The translations under genes and the position numbers were made by a program. Shown here piece by piece: positions 36,465 to 45,003 of a stretch of 64,000 nucleotides of DNA (position 1 is its first letter; the number at the start of each line of letters is the position of its first letter). The DNA is from CAZEHS01 sp964424355 (GTDB lineage Bacteria; Bacillota; Clostridia; Peptostreptococcales; Acidaminobacteraceae), in the NCBI GenBank assembly GCA_964424355.1, contig CAYRIO010000016.1:8500-72499 (forward strand), in the 5' to 3' direction. The notes beneath the pieces are model-generated. The model was not told the origin of the DNA. It searched no databases and was given only the letters and a program-made list of their open reading frames with translations.

Positions 36465-37919
36465 TTGAAACCAATAATTTTGCTGATGTATCCTCCTGGA
36501 CCGCAATATCAGAGAGGTGAAAACCGGTCACAAGGCAATATTGAAGATTCTACAGCTACAGCGATGCGTGCTTGCAATGACTTGGGATACTGTGCGGCGG
36601 TCTTGGAGAGGCTTGGTTATACGGCGCGGATACGTGACTACCAGACTGAAGGCAAGAGCTATGTTGAAATGGCAGCCGAAATCAAGCAATTTCAACCGAA
36701 CCTTCTGCTGATGAGTATTACTAACGCCACTATTGTACATGATCTTGAAATCGCGAAACGAATAAAGGCAGACGGTAGTCCGGTTGTCGTATTGAAGGGT
36801 GCCTTCTTCTATGATATAGATCCAGAAAAATTAACCCTGTTGGATTTGGGCGCAGCCGATTTTTTAATTGGCGGAGAGGAAGAACAGGCAATTCAAAAAA
36901 TTGCGATGTCGCTGTTTGAAGGTTCGGTAAATCTTGAATCTATAAAGAATGTATTTTACAAGGATGCAACTGGTTCATGGATCAAGAATGCGTTTGATTC
37001 ATGGATAGAAAAACTTGATGAATTGCCATTTCCTGCGAGGCACTTGATGAATAATGGGCTTTATGTGCGCCCGGATACTGGCGAGACAATGGCCACAATT
37101 CAAACATCGCGTGGCTGTTCCTCGGGATGCATTTTTTGTTTATCACCGAAACTCTCAGGCAAAAAAATCCGTACGAGGAGTCCCGGGAACGTCTTTTTAG
37201 AGCTTAGAGAGTGTTATTATAAGTACGGCATCAAGAGTTTCTTTTTCAGGGCGGATACCTTTACAATGGACCCGAAATGGGTTTCAGAACTTTGTAACCG
37301 TATTATTGCCTCGGATTTGTATGAGAATATTCATTTCACTGTAAATTCTAGAGTCAGACCATTAACGCGGGAAACTCTTGAGCTTTTGAAAAGAGCGGGG
37401 TGTTTTGCCGTAGCGTTCGGTTTTGAATCCGGTTCCAGTGAAACTCTACTGAAAATCAACAAAGGAGCCACTATTCAGGAAAATTTGCAGGCGGCAAAGT
37501 GGGCCCACGAATTAAAAATACCCATATACGGATTCTTTATCATTGGATTTCCATGGGAGAATAATGTGCATTTAGAGGCGACAAAAAGGCATATATTCGA
37601 AATTGAAGCTGAATTTATTGAGGTACATATTGCAACCCCTTACTATGGAACTAAGTTATTTGAAATATGCAAAACCGCTAGAACGATCTCAAATGAGTCC
37701 ATTGGATTTGACTATTATAATTCCAGCATTGATGGAACCGCAGAGCTATCGATAGATGAATTGTTGAATTTCAAGGTAAACCTCATCAAATCCTATTACT
37801 TCAGAGGCAAGTACATTCTCGCTAGACTCAGAGAAAACGTGTACAGACCGTCTATACTAAAGCAGTATGTCTTTTATGCTTTGAAGTTATATAAAAACCT
37901 ACGACGACAGGATGCTTGA
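36465..37919 (+). CDS. B12-binding-domain radical SAM enzyme (484 aa)
   Basis: The frame is open from 36384, inside the preceding gene. I prefer TTG 36465, which has GAGG 8 bases upstream and opens directly on the first strand, KPIILLMYPPGPQ. A cobalamin-binding-like Rossmann domain covers residues ~1-150, without an obvious DxHxxG motif. The radical SAM core follows, with cluster cysteines C-x3-C-x2-C in SRGCSSGCIFCLSP, then FGFESGSSETL and GFFIIGFPWE. These enzymes perform methylations or rearrangements at unreactive carbons. In a glycan locus it may modify a sugar or polyprenyl lipid. Confidence 0.85.
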   Translation: MKPIILLMYPPGPQYQRGENRSQGNIEDSTATAMRACNDLGYCAAVLERLGYTARIRDYQTEGKSYVEMAAEIKQFQPNLLLMSITNATIVHDLEIAKRIKADGSPVVVLKGAFFYDIDPEKLTLLDLGAADFLIGGEEEQAIQKIAMSLFEGSVNLESIKNVFYKDATGSWIKNAFDSWIEKLDELPFPARHLMNNGLYVRPDTGETMATIQTSRGCSSGCIFCLSPKLSGKKIRTRSPGNVFLELRECYYKYGIKSFFFRADTFTMDPKWVSELCNRIIASDLYENIHFTVNSRVRPLTRETLELLKRAGCFAVAFGFESGSSETLLKINKGATIQENLQAAKWAHELKIPIYGFFIIGFPWENNVHLEATKRHIFEIEAEFIEVHIATPYYGTKLFEICKTARTISNESIGFDYYNSSIDGTAELSIDELLNFKVNLIKSYYFRGKYILARLRENVYRPSILKQYVFYALKLYKNLRRQDA

Positions 37920-37942
37920 TTAAATATCGGCAAGGTGAAAAG

Positions 37943-37951
37943 TGGTATAAT
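37943..37951 (+). promoter_or_regulatory. Candidate extended -10 promoter ahead of the second acyltransferase
   Basis: TGGTATAAT, 132 bases before ATG 38083; no -35 of the right spacing. The rest of 37920-38082 holds no convincing gene. Confidence 0.3.
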
Positions 37952-38082
37952 ACAACACAAAATGCATTGAAGGCAATAGTTACAATTAATACAAAACCGA
38001 AATTAGTTACAATAAAACGGTCGCTAAAATTGACACATTCTCTATCTTGTCATTGTTCTCAACCGGCCAACAATAAATATTT

Positions 38083-39192
38083 ATGGAGCGAAATGTGGAT
38101 GTGAATTTGCGGAGTGAATATCAAGACACACATAATAACAATAATTTGATTCCGGCTGCAGATGGTATTCGTGGCATGGCGTTTGCCTCTGTATTACTAG
38201 TGCATACACTTTCGATGAATGGAGAATATTTTAAATTTGTGCATGGAGGAGGTAAAATTGGAGTCTGGCTATTCTTTGTTTTAAGTTCTTTTCTTTTAAC
38301 ACGATATTTTTTAGCATCCTCATCAAAAGCTCTTTCGATATTTGAATGGAAGAATTATTTTATCCGTAGATTTGCTAGAATTTACCCTGTATATGTAATT
38401 ATTTTGTTTATATATGCTTTATTTGGCCAGCTTGATTACAAAAACGTTATATTGTCATTGTGTCTAAAGGCGGGACCTGGACACTTTTGGACAATGCCTG
38501 TAGAAATAACCTTCTACTTTGTGTTGCCAATAATAATTATTTTATTTGTTGTTGTGATGAAGAGAAACTGTTTGGCTACATTAATATTTACGAGTTTTGT
38601 GACCGTTATACACCAACATTTTTTCCCAGCAAGCCAAGGAGTAGAAAACTCAATTGCACTCATGCAATATTTCCCTGTATTCATGTGGGGTTCATTTGCT
38701 GCAGTATTAGAACTTGAATTATCTCAACATGAAATGAGGAAAAGGGTGCGCGTTTTTTTTGATATAGTTGCAGTACTATTTATTATTGGAGCGGTATTGT
38801 CACTGCCAGGAATTGTAGAACAATGGAATGCAAGTATTGCTCAAGATTATTTAGTTTCAAAATATATATATTTCGGTGTGGTGTGGAGTTGCTTTATCCC
38901 TTTTGTGATCCATGGAATTGGAGTAGTGAGACGTTTTTTTGAGAGCGACATTATGCGGTTTTTAGGGCAAATCAGCTATGGGGGATATCTTATTCACCTT
39001 CTATTGATTGTTTACGCAAAATCGTTGTTTGGGAGCCTTTCCATTCATTCGTTTCTATTTGTTGTGGGGGGTACCATCTGGTTAGCAAGCCTGTTGAATC
39101 GGTTTATCGAAAAGCCGCTCATTAGAGTTTGCTCGGTCAATTATAGAAATACCAAAATCGACGAAAGGAGTACTTATGACCCATCTCGATAA
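38083..39192 (+). CDS. Membrane acyltransferase, family 3 (369 aa)
   Basis: About ten membrane segments, with the family's N-terminal region PAADGIRGMAFASVLLVH (catalytic-type His) and VWLFFVLSSFLLTRYF, then FIRRFARIYPVY. The C-terminal part FLGQISYGGYLIHLL is also diagnostic. It likely O-acetylates a surface glycan. It is AT-rich like the preceding cassettes, but the cysD ribosome binding site lies inside its last codons, with a 17-base overlap. This puts a composition boundary within one transcription unit. Confidence 0.88.
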   Translation: MERNVDVNLRSEYQDTHNNNNLIPAADGIRGMAFASVLLVHTLSMNGEYFKFVHGGGKIGVWLFFVLSSFLLTRYFLASSSKALSIFEWKNYFIRRFARIYPVYVIILFIYALFGQLDYKNVILSLCLKAGPGHFWTMPVEITFYFVLPIIIILFVVVMKRNCLATLIFTSFVTVIHQHFFPASQGVENSIALMQYFPVFMWGSFAAVLELELSQHEMRKRVRVFFDIVAVLFIIGAVLSLPGIVEQWNASIAQDYLVSKYIYFGVVWSCFIPFVIHGIGVVRRFFESDIMRFLGQISYGGYLIHLLLIVYAKSLFGSLSIHSFLFVVGGTIWLASLLNRFIEKPLIRVCSVNYRNTKIDERSTYDPSR

Positions 39193-40057
39193 ACTCGAAA
39201 ACAAAAGCATCCACATCCTCCGTGAAGCATACAGTGCCTTCAAAAGCCTCTGTATGCTCTGGTCCATTGGCAAAGACAGCACGGTAATGTTGTGGTTGGC
39301 ACGCAAGGCTTTTTTCGGCCATGTACCCTTCCCTTTGGTGCATGTGGATACCCATTACAAAATCCCTGAAATGATTGAATACCGTGACAACCTTGCCCGA
39401 CAGTGGCGGTTGGATATGATCTATGGTGAAAATGCGGATGCGTTGAAGAGAAAGCGCACGTTTCCCGACGGCAATGCAACCCGCTTGGAATGCTGCAAAA
39501 ATCTAAAAACAGACGCACTGATTAACACCCTTAATGGATCCTGGCCCAGATACCGCATGAACCACGAAACCGGTATTTATGAGATTGACCGAAATACGGA
39601 GCCTTATACCGGGGTGATTGTTGGCGCCCGTGCGGATGAAGAGGGTAGCCGGTCTAAGGAGCGGTATTTTTCCGCCCGTGCCCGCAACAGCGATTGGGAG
39701 GTTGAGGATCAGCCGCCGGAGTTTTGGAACCAGTATAAAACGGACTTTGCACCGGGAACCCATGTGCGGATTCATCCCCTGTTGGACTGGACGGAGCTTG
39801 ATATTTGGCAGTATATCCAGCGGGAGAGCATTCCCACGGTTTCTCTTTATTACAATCAGGGGGATGGCAAGCGCTATCGCTCTTTAGGCTGTTGGCCCTG
39901 CACTGCTGCGGTGGAGTCGGATGCATCTACGGTGGCTGAAATTGTGGAGGAGTTGCGTACCGGCAAGTTTGCCAATATTGCGGAACGTTCCGGCCGGGAG
40001 CAGGATAAGGAAGATGGTGGAGGCTTGGAAGCCCTTCGCAGGAAGGGGTATATGTAA
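39176..40057 (+). CDS. cysD: Sulfate adenylyltransferase, small subunit
   Basis: ATP sulfurylase subunit that makes adenosine 5'-phosphosulfate (APS) from sulfate and ATP, driven by GTP hydrolysis in CysN. The 293-residue PP-loop protein has WSIGKDSTVM, the zinc/substrate-like VHVDTHYKIPEM, and the closing LGCWPCTAA and SGREQDKE motifs of CysD. GAAAGGAG precedes ATG 39176. Its stop overlaps the cysN start by one base (ATGTAATG), so the two are translated together. No gene for reductive use of sulfate follows. Confidence 0.96.
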   Translation: MTHLDKLENKSIHILREAYSAFKSLCMLWSIGKDSTVMLWLARKAFFGHVPFPLVHVDTHYKIPEMIEYRDNLARQWRLDMIYGENADALKRKRTFPDGNATRLECCKNLKTDALINTLNGSWPRYRMNHETGIYEIDRNTEPYTGVIVGARADEEGSRSKERYFSARARNSDWEVEDQPPEFWNQYKTDFAPGTHVRIHPLLDWTELDIWQYIQRESIPTVSLYYNQGDGKRYRSLGCWPCTAAVESDASTVAEIVEELRTGKFANIAERSGREQDKEDGGGLEALRRKGYM

Positions 40058-41868
40058 TGAACGGAAACGGTACAGTGGTAAATCGCGAAAATATGAATAT
40101 TGTGATCGTAGGCCATGTGGACCATGGCAAAAGCACCGTCATAGGCCGACTGATGGCGGATACGGGGTCTTTGCCAGAGGGAAAGCTGGAGCAGGTACGG
40201 GAGCGATGCCGCCGTAATGCCAAACCTTTCGAATATGCCTACCTTCTGGATGCCCTGAAGGATGAGCAGGAACAGGGAATCACCATTGATTCGGCTCGGT
40301 GCTTCTTCAAATCAAAGCAGCGCGACTATATCATCATTGATGCCCCAGGGCATATCGAATTCCTGAAGAATATGGTCTCGGGAGCGGCACGGGCTGAGTC
40401 GGCGTTGCTGGTGATCGATGCCAAGGAAGGTATTCAGGAGAATACCAAACGCCATGGGTACTTATTGTCCATGCTGGGTATCCGCCAGATTTGTGTTCTG
40501 ATTAATAAGATGGACTTGGTGGATTATGATGAATCCGTTTTCAGAGCCATTGCAGCAGATTACGCCGAATTTCTGAGGGGCTTAGGTATTGTTCCAACGG
40601 CGTTCATTCCTATCAGCGGCTTTCATGGCGACAACATCATTTCCACATCTACTAATATGCCTTGGCACGAAGGTCCTAACGTTTTGGAAGCCCTGGAAGC
40701 GTTCCGTGCGCCTGCCACCTTGCGGAACAAGCCTTTTCGGATGCCTGTTCAAGGGGTGTATAAATTCACAGCCGACGGTGATGACAGGCGGATTGTGGCG
40801 GGAACGGTTGAATCAGGAGCCATTAAATGCGGAGACTCGGTGATTTTTTATCCGTCGGGTAAGTGCAGCCGGTTGAAATCGGTGGAGGCATTTGGGTCAA
40901 AACCTTTGGATGCGGCGGAGTGCGGATGGGCAGTTGGTTTCACTCTCACAGAGCAGATTTACGTAAGGCGAGGAGAACTGGCGGTGCTGGACGGGGAAAC
41001 AAAGCCCCATATTGCCAGACGCTTCCGTGCAAACGTATTGTGGTTGGGGAGAGATCCTCTGGTAAGTAATAAGGATTATCTGCTGAAGCTGGGAACAGGT
41101 AAGGTGTCTGTACGGCTTGAGAGCATCATCCGGGTACTCAATACCTCCAGCCTGGAACAGAACGATTCTGATGCTGTTCATCGACACGAGGTTGCAGAGT
41201 GCATTCTTGTAGCGGAGCAACCGGTGGCATTTGATTTGGCAGAAGAGAATATTTCAACAGGTCGATTTGTCTTGGTGGATCATTACAACATTGCAGGTGG
41301 GGGCATTATCCTTGAAGCATTGTCGGATCACCAGTCAAAACAACGGGAGCAAGTGGCCATACGGAATTACAAATGGGTGCAAAGCGAAATCACCGAAGAA
41401 CAGCGGGCGGAAAAGTATGGTCAAAAATCGGCGCTGGTGTTAATTACAGGCCCTAAGGATACGGGCAAGAAGACCTTTGCAAAGCTGCTGGAAAAGCGTT
41501 TTTTTGATGATGGAAAGATTGTCTATTTCATGGGCATTGCCAATGTATTGTACGGTGTAGATGCGGATATCAAGGCAGGCGGCAAAAGCCATCAAGAAGA
41601 GCATATTCGGCGACTGGCGGAAGTGGCAAATATAATGCTGGATGCGGGCGTGATTTTGGTGGTGACGGCGGTTGAGCTGACCCATGAGGATTTATCGATC
41701 ATCACCACCAGCATTGAACCGGATAAAATCAGTATCGTTTGGAGCGGTGAAACACTGACCACGGATCTTCCCGTACACCTCCACATGCCGCCTGTGCAGC
41801 AGGGAGCTGCAGGTGTTATGCGGATAAAGTCGCACTTGCAGGAACGGGGCGTTATCTTCAGACCATAG
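40057..41868 (+). CDS. cysN: Sulfate adenylyltransferase GTPase subunit with a degenerate APS-kinase domain
   Basis: Residues ~1-440 are CysN: G1 VGHVDHGKST, G3 DAPGHIEF, G4 NKMD, plus EF-Tu-like beta domains. Residues ~450-603 resemble the APS kinase half of CysNC fusions, but key sites are altered. The P-loop reads GPKDTGKKT and the substrate motif DGDNxRxGL is replaced by MGIANVLYGVD. The tail is therefore probably inactive as a kinase, or tuned to another task. A complete free-standing CysC is encoded at 46579, which would supply the kinase. It is 603 residues long, close to other CysNC proteins. Confidence 0.93.
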   Translation: MNGNGTVVNRENMNIVIVGHVDHGKSTVIGRLMADTGSLPEGKLEQVRERCRRNAKPFEYAYLLDALKDEQEQGITIDSARCFFKSKQRDYIIIDAPGHIEFLKNMVSGAARAESALLVIDAKEGIQENTKRHGYLLSMLGIRQICVLINKMDLVDYDESVFRAIAADYAEFLRGLGIVPTAFIPISGFHGDNIISTSTNMPWHEGPNVLEALEAFRAPATLRNKPFRMPVQGVYKFTADGDDRRIVAGTVESGAIKCGDSVIFYPSGKCSRLKSVEAFGSKPLDAAECGWAVGFTLTEQIYVRRGELAVLDGETKPHIARRFRANVLWLGRDPLVSNKDYLLKLGTGKVSVRLESIIRVLNTSSLEQNDSDAVHRHEVAECILVAEQPVAFDLAEENISTGRFVLVDHYNIAGGGIILEALSDHQSKQREQVAIRNYKWVQSEITEEQRAEKYGQKSALVLITGPKDTGKKTFAKLLEKRFFDDGKIVYFMGIANVLYGVDADIKAGGKSHQEEHIRRLAEVANIMLDAGVILVVTAVELTHEDLSIITTSIEPDKISIVWSGETLTTDLPVHLHMPPVQQGAAGVMRIKSHLQERGVIFRP

Positions 41869-41907
41869 GGATGCAGGAGCAAACCGTGCGGTGTTTATAT
41901 TGCCGTA

Positions 41908-41916
41908 TGCTATAAT
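41908..41916 (+). promoter_or_regulatory. Extended -10 promoter for the MNT/HEPN pair
   Basis: TGCTATAAT lies 49 bases before ATG 41965. The two-gene unit also ends with its own terminator, so it looks like an independent insert within the cys operon. Confidence 0.45.
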
Positions 41917-41964
41917 GTAAGTGAGCGAACAAAGGAACGTGTTTCCCAGTTAGGAGGGGTGCGG

Positions 41965-42279
41965 ATGATTAGGCAGCAGCAGATTGATGATATAATCAAC
42001 CTTATAGTCGAAAGCATTCATCCGAAAAAGATTGTTCTTTTTGGCTCATATGCAAACGGAACGGCCGATGAACACAGCGATCTTGACCTTTTTATTCTTA
42101 GTGAGACAGACCAGCCGATGAACCACCGAACAAGAGATATACTAAAATTAACGCGGGGGATGAAGATCCCGTTGGATATTGTTGTGTACACCCCTGAGGA
42201 AATTGAGAAGTGGAAGAACACATCAAATTCATTTGTTTCAGAAATCTTTAAATGCGGAAAAACGTTATATGAGCAATAA
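41965..42279 (+). CDS. MNT-type minimal nucleotidyltransferase (104 aa)
   Basis: ATG 41965 has AGGAGGGG 5 bases upstream; a GTG two codons earlier lies within that site. The protein is a stand-alone nucleotidyltransferase fold with IVLFGSYANGTADEHSDLDL, containing the GS motif and the paired metal-binding aspartates. In MNT-HEPN pairs this enzyme is the antitoxin, which inactivates the HEPN partner by adding nucleotides to it. The next gene overlaps by 11 bases and encodes the HEPN protein. Confidence 0.88.
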   Translation: MIRQQQIDDIINLIVESIHPKKIVLFGSYANGTADEHSDLDLFILSETDQPMNHRTRDILKLTRGMKIPLDIVVYTPEEIEKWKNTSNSFVSEIFKCGKTLYEQ

Positions 42280-42661
42280 AGAGATTCTAATCCAACGCTG
42301 GATTGATAAGGCGGAGCATGATAAAGGTATGGCGGAACTGGCTTTGGAAAGCCGAAGGGATTATGCGGACTCTATTTGCTTTCACTGTCAGCAATATGCC
42401 GAAAAGTTATTGAAAGCGGTCTTAATCATGGCCGACGAAAATATCCCAAGAACACACAGTTTGGTGTTTCTATTGGATATTATTGATGATCACTTTGAAG
42501 TTTCACCAGGCATTTACGGATGTGCTGAAAGTTTGCAGGATTATGCGGTTGGAATTAGATACCCTGCTGATGATTCGGAGCCTACTGTTGAAGATGCGGA
42601 GCGTGCGTATCAAGCGGCACTCATTCTGGGGGATTACTTAAAAGAATTACTTATAAAATAG
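42269..42661 (+). CDS. HEPN-domain protein (130 aa)
   Basis: I use ATG 42269, which overlaps the MNT gene by 11 bases; longer starts run through the MNT gene. The helical protein has the HEPN core SICFHCQQYAEKLLKAVLI, then PRTHSLVFLLD and the C-terminal VGIRYPAD. HEPN proteins of this kind are RNases in toxin-antitoxin pairs, though some members act in nucleotide signalling or are inert. It is followed at once by a terminator. Confidence 0.88.
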   Translation: MSNKEILIQRWIDKAEHDKGMAELALESRRDYADSICFHCQQYAEKLLKAVLIMADENIPRTHSLVFLLDIIDDHFEVSPGIYGCAESLQDYAVGIRYPADDSEPTVEDAERAYQAALILGDYLKELLIK

Positions 42662-42683
42662 AGGCCTTTAAGGCCTCTATTTT
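42655..42683 (+). terminator. Intrinsic terminator after the HEPN gene
   Basis: Near-perfect palindrome AAAATAGAGGCCTT / AAGGCCTCTATTTT with a T run on the plus side and an A run on the other, so it may work in both directions. Confidence 0.85.
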
Positions 42684-42709
42684 AAATATCATCGACTGGA
42701 GAGAATATC

Positions 42710-43489
42710 GTGGATATTGCATATGCCCTTGAAATAGCAAAAGTGCTGGCTCGAGAAGCAGGAGCAGCTATACTGGATGTTTACCGCTCTGATTTTGCTG
42801 TGAGTTATAAAGGGGATTTCTCCCCGCTAACGGTGGCAGACGAGAAAGCGAACGACATAATACTTCGGGGATTGTGCCATGCGTTCCCGCAAGCAGGGAT
42901 TCTCTCTGAGGAATCTGCCGATTCCCCGGAGAACCGGCAAAAGGAGTACTGTTTTATCGTAGATCCGTTGGATGGAACCAAGGAATTCATCAACAGGAAT
43001 GACGAATTCACGGTGAATATTGCATTGGCGTATAATGGGATTGTTATCATGGGTGTGGTATATCTTCCGGTTAAGAATGAGCTGTATTATGGAGCCGTTG
43101 ATTGCGGCGCATATTATGAGCATAATGGTGCAGTGAAGCAAATACTCGCTTCGGAAACTTCGGACAAGTTCAAGCTGGCTGTGAGCAGAAGCCATTCGGA
43201 CAATGCCGAGAAGGTGTTTTTAAAGAAAAATCAAGACCGGATTAATGAAGTTATTCCTGTAGGCAGTTCAATTAAGGGCTGTCTGGTGGCCTCGGGCAGG
43301 GTGGATGGTTACTACCGTTTCGGCCCCACCATGGAGTGGGATACGGCTGCAATGCAGGCTGTTTGCGAAGCGGCGGGTGCCACGGTTCGCCAGATGGACA
43401 ATTCCGAGTTGCGCTATAACAGGGAAGACCATTTGAACAGCAACGGATTCTATATAATCAATCGTTTTGAAAACCTACTGGCGCGATAA
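42710..43489 (+). CDS. cysQ: 3'(2'),5'-bisphosphate nucleotidase
   Basis: It hydrolyses PAP, the product left when PAPS donates sulfate, to AMP. The 259-residue inositol-phosphatase-fold protein has the metal site DPLDGTKEFINR and the second signature EWDTAAMQAV. The start is GTG 42710, with GGAGAG upstream. PAP inhibits sulfotransferases and RNases, so a nearby CysQ suits a cell that uses PAPS heavily. It lies between the HEPN unit and the Rrf2 regulator. Confidence 0.93.
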   Translation: MDIAYALEIAKVLAREAGAAILDVYRSDFAVSYKGDFSPLTVADEKANDIILRGLCHAFPQAGILSEESADSPENRQKEYCFIVDPLDGTKEFINRNDEFTVNIALAYNGIVIMGVVYLPVKNELYYGAVDCGAYYEHNGAVKQILASETSDKFKLAVSRSHSDNAEKVFLKKNQDRINEVIPVGSSIKGCLVASGRVDGYYRFGPTMEWDTAAMQAVCEAAGATVRQMDNSELRYNREDHLNSNGFYIINRFENLLAR

Positions 43490-43502
43490 GCGCCATTTTT
43501 CC

Positions 43503-43537
43503 TTGAACCAAGTCTACTAATGTGATAGACTTGGTTC
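43503..43537 (+). promoter_or_regulatory. Promoter overlapped by a 12-bp inverted repeat, upstream of the Rrf2 regulator
   Basis: GAACCAAGTCTA (43505-43516) and TAGACTTGGTTC (43526-43537) are exact inverted copies 9 bases apart. TTGAAC at 43503-43508 and TAGACT at 43526-43531 are 17 bases apart and could be -35 and -10. A dimeric repressor bound here would block transcription, so autoregulation by the Rrf2 protein is likely. No T run follows, which argues against a simple terminator. Confidence 0.6.
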
Positions 43538-43563
43538 TGTTAATAGATGAATGGAGGTGCTTG

Positions 43564-43986
43564 ATGAAGCTTTCACGACGGAGCGAGTACGCTTGCCTGG
43601 CTCTTGTGTACCTGGCGCAGCATTTTGGAGAAGCGAATGTGAAAATGTCGGCGATTTCTGAGGAAAAATCCATTCCTAAGAAGTATTTGGAGCAGATTCT
43701 CCTGCAGTTAAAGGGTGCTGGTTTGGTTAAAAGCAGCAGCGGTACTGGTGGTGGCTATTCCTTAGCAAGGCCCCCAGAAAAAATTTCCTTGGCAGAGGTA
43801 CTTCGGTTGATTGATGGACCCTTAGCTCCTGTTAAATCAGCCAGTCATTATTTCTACGAAAGCACGCCCTTAGAGCAGGAAAAAAAGCTGCTCAAGGTAT
43901 TTCAGGAGGTTCGGGACTATATTTCAGACAAGCTGGAACGGACGACCTTTAAAGATTTGATTGATCAAAGCATATCGGAGGATTAA
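43564..43986 (+). CDS. Rrf2-family transcriptional regulator (140 aa)
   Basis: ATG 43564 follows ATGGAGGTG. The winged helix-turn-helix has the family order SRRSEYACLALVYLA, AISEEKSIPKKYLEQIL and SGTGGGYSLARPPEKI. It lacks the three cysteines that hold an iron-sulfur cluster in IscR and NsrR; the only cysteine is residue 10. This puts it nearer to CymR, which senses cysteine supply with CysK in Bacillus. It probably controls the sulfur genes around it, through the inverted repeat just upstream. Confidence 0.88.
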   Translation: MKLSRRSEYACLALVYLAQHFGEANVKMSAISEEKSIPKKYLEQILLQLKGAGLVKSSSGTGGGYSLARPPEKISLAEVLRLIDGPLAPVKSASHYFYESTPLEQEKKLLKVFQEVRDYISDKLERTTFKDLIDQSISED

Positions 43987-43988
43987 CA

Positions 43989-44978
43989 ATGAAGAGAATT
44001 CTGGCAGTTTGTACAGCCGCTGTCCTAATAATGGCAGGGTGTGCCTCGGAGAAAGCAGAAATACTTTCTGAAGTGAAAATTGGATTTTTCCCCAATATCA
44101 CCCACGCGCAGGCCCTCATCGGTAAGAATCAGGGAACTTACGAAAAATCCATGGGGGTTCCGATTGCTTGGAAACAGTTCAACGCAGGCCCCGCTGAAAT
44201 CGAAGCCATATTTGCCGGGGAACTGGATATGGGCTTTATTGGACCAGGACCGGCAATCAATGGGTATGCGAAATCATTGGGCGATGTCCAGATTATTGCG
44301 GGAGTGGCTGATGCGGGAGCGGTTTTGGTAGCCTCTAAGGATTCTGGGATCACCAATGTTGCTTCTTTGAACGGTAAGCGGATTGCAATTCCCCAATTTG
44401 GAAACACTCAGGATTTGTGCCTCCGGGCGTTGCTAAAAGAAAGTGGGCTGACGGATACATCCAAGGGAGGCACGGTAGAGATCATGCAGGTGGCCAATGC
44501 GGATATGCAGGGGCTTCTAGAAAGGGGTGAGATTGATGGGGCACTGGTGCCGGAGCCCTGGGGTGCGATTTTAGAAAAAAAAGCCAATGCGGTAATAATA
44601 CTGGACGCAGATGCAATTTGGCGAAATGGCAATTATCCAACAGCGGTCATAATTGCTCGGAAAGATTTTGTTCAGAAACACCCGGAGTTCGTGAAAAAAT
44701 TTCTTGAGGCCCATGTGGAATTGACTGCGTCCCTTCAGAGCAATCCAGCGCAAGGGGCAAAAATCATCAATGGGGAGCTTTTGAGTCTAACCCAAAAAGA
44801 GATTGATGAAACGGTTCTGAAAACAGCGATGGATCGCATCCACTTTAATGCAAAGCCCAATCAAGAGGCAGTATTGGAAATGGTGAACCTGTCCCTTGAG
44901 GCAGGTTTCCTGAAAAAAAATCCGGATACGGCAGCGCTCTTTGATTTGAAACCGTTGGAAGCTGTAATGAAAAAATAA
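43989..44978 (+). CDS. Sulfonate/sulfate-type ABC transporter substrate-binding lipoprotein
   Basis: A lipoprotein signal with lipobox IMAGC (Cys 18) precedes a two-lobed periplasmic-binding fold of the SsuA/NMT1 type. KIGFFPNITHAQALIGKN, GELDMGFIGPGPAINGY and GALVPEPWGAIL are conserved. The family binds aliphatic sulfonates, taurine, nitrate or related anions. The cys genes around it favour a sulfur compound, but the ligand cannot be read from sequence. It starts 3 bases after the regulator gene. Confidence 0.88.
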   Translation: MKRILAVCTAAVLIMAGCASEKAEILSEVKIGFFPNITHAQALIGKNQGTYEKSMGVPIAWKQFNAGPAEIEAIFAGELDMGFIGPGPAINGYAKSLGDVQIIAGVADAGAVLVASKDSGITNVASLNGKRIAIPQFGNTQDLCLRALLKESGLTDTSKGGTVEIMQVANADMQGLLERGEIDGALVPEPWGAILEKKANAVIILDADAIWRNGNYPTAVIIARKDFVQKHPEFVKKFLEAHVELTASLQSNPAQGAKIINGELLSLTQKEIDETVLKTAMDRIHFNAKPNQEAVLEMVNLSLEAGFLKKNPDTAALFDLKPLEAVMKK

Positions 44979-45003
44979 GATCTTTAGAAAGCGGGTAAAG
45001 TGA

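Noticed and set aside
37916..38104. 62-codon frame after the radical SAM gene
   Set aside because: No ribosome binding site, no motif, and it overlaps the start of the acyltransferase. The region more likely holds a promoter.
39176..41868. Assimilatory sulfate reduction for cysteine synthesis as the role of cysDN
   Set aside because: It is possible, but no reductase is in the window and the setting is a glycan locus with a sulfotransferase. It is not excluded for the genome as a whole.
43505..43537. Intrinsic terminator after cysQ
   Set aside because: The stem is strong, but no T run follows, and promoter hexamers with a 17-base spacer overlap it, so an operator is the better reading.
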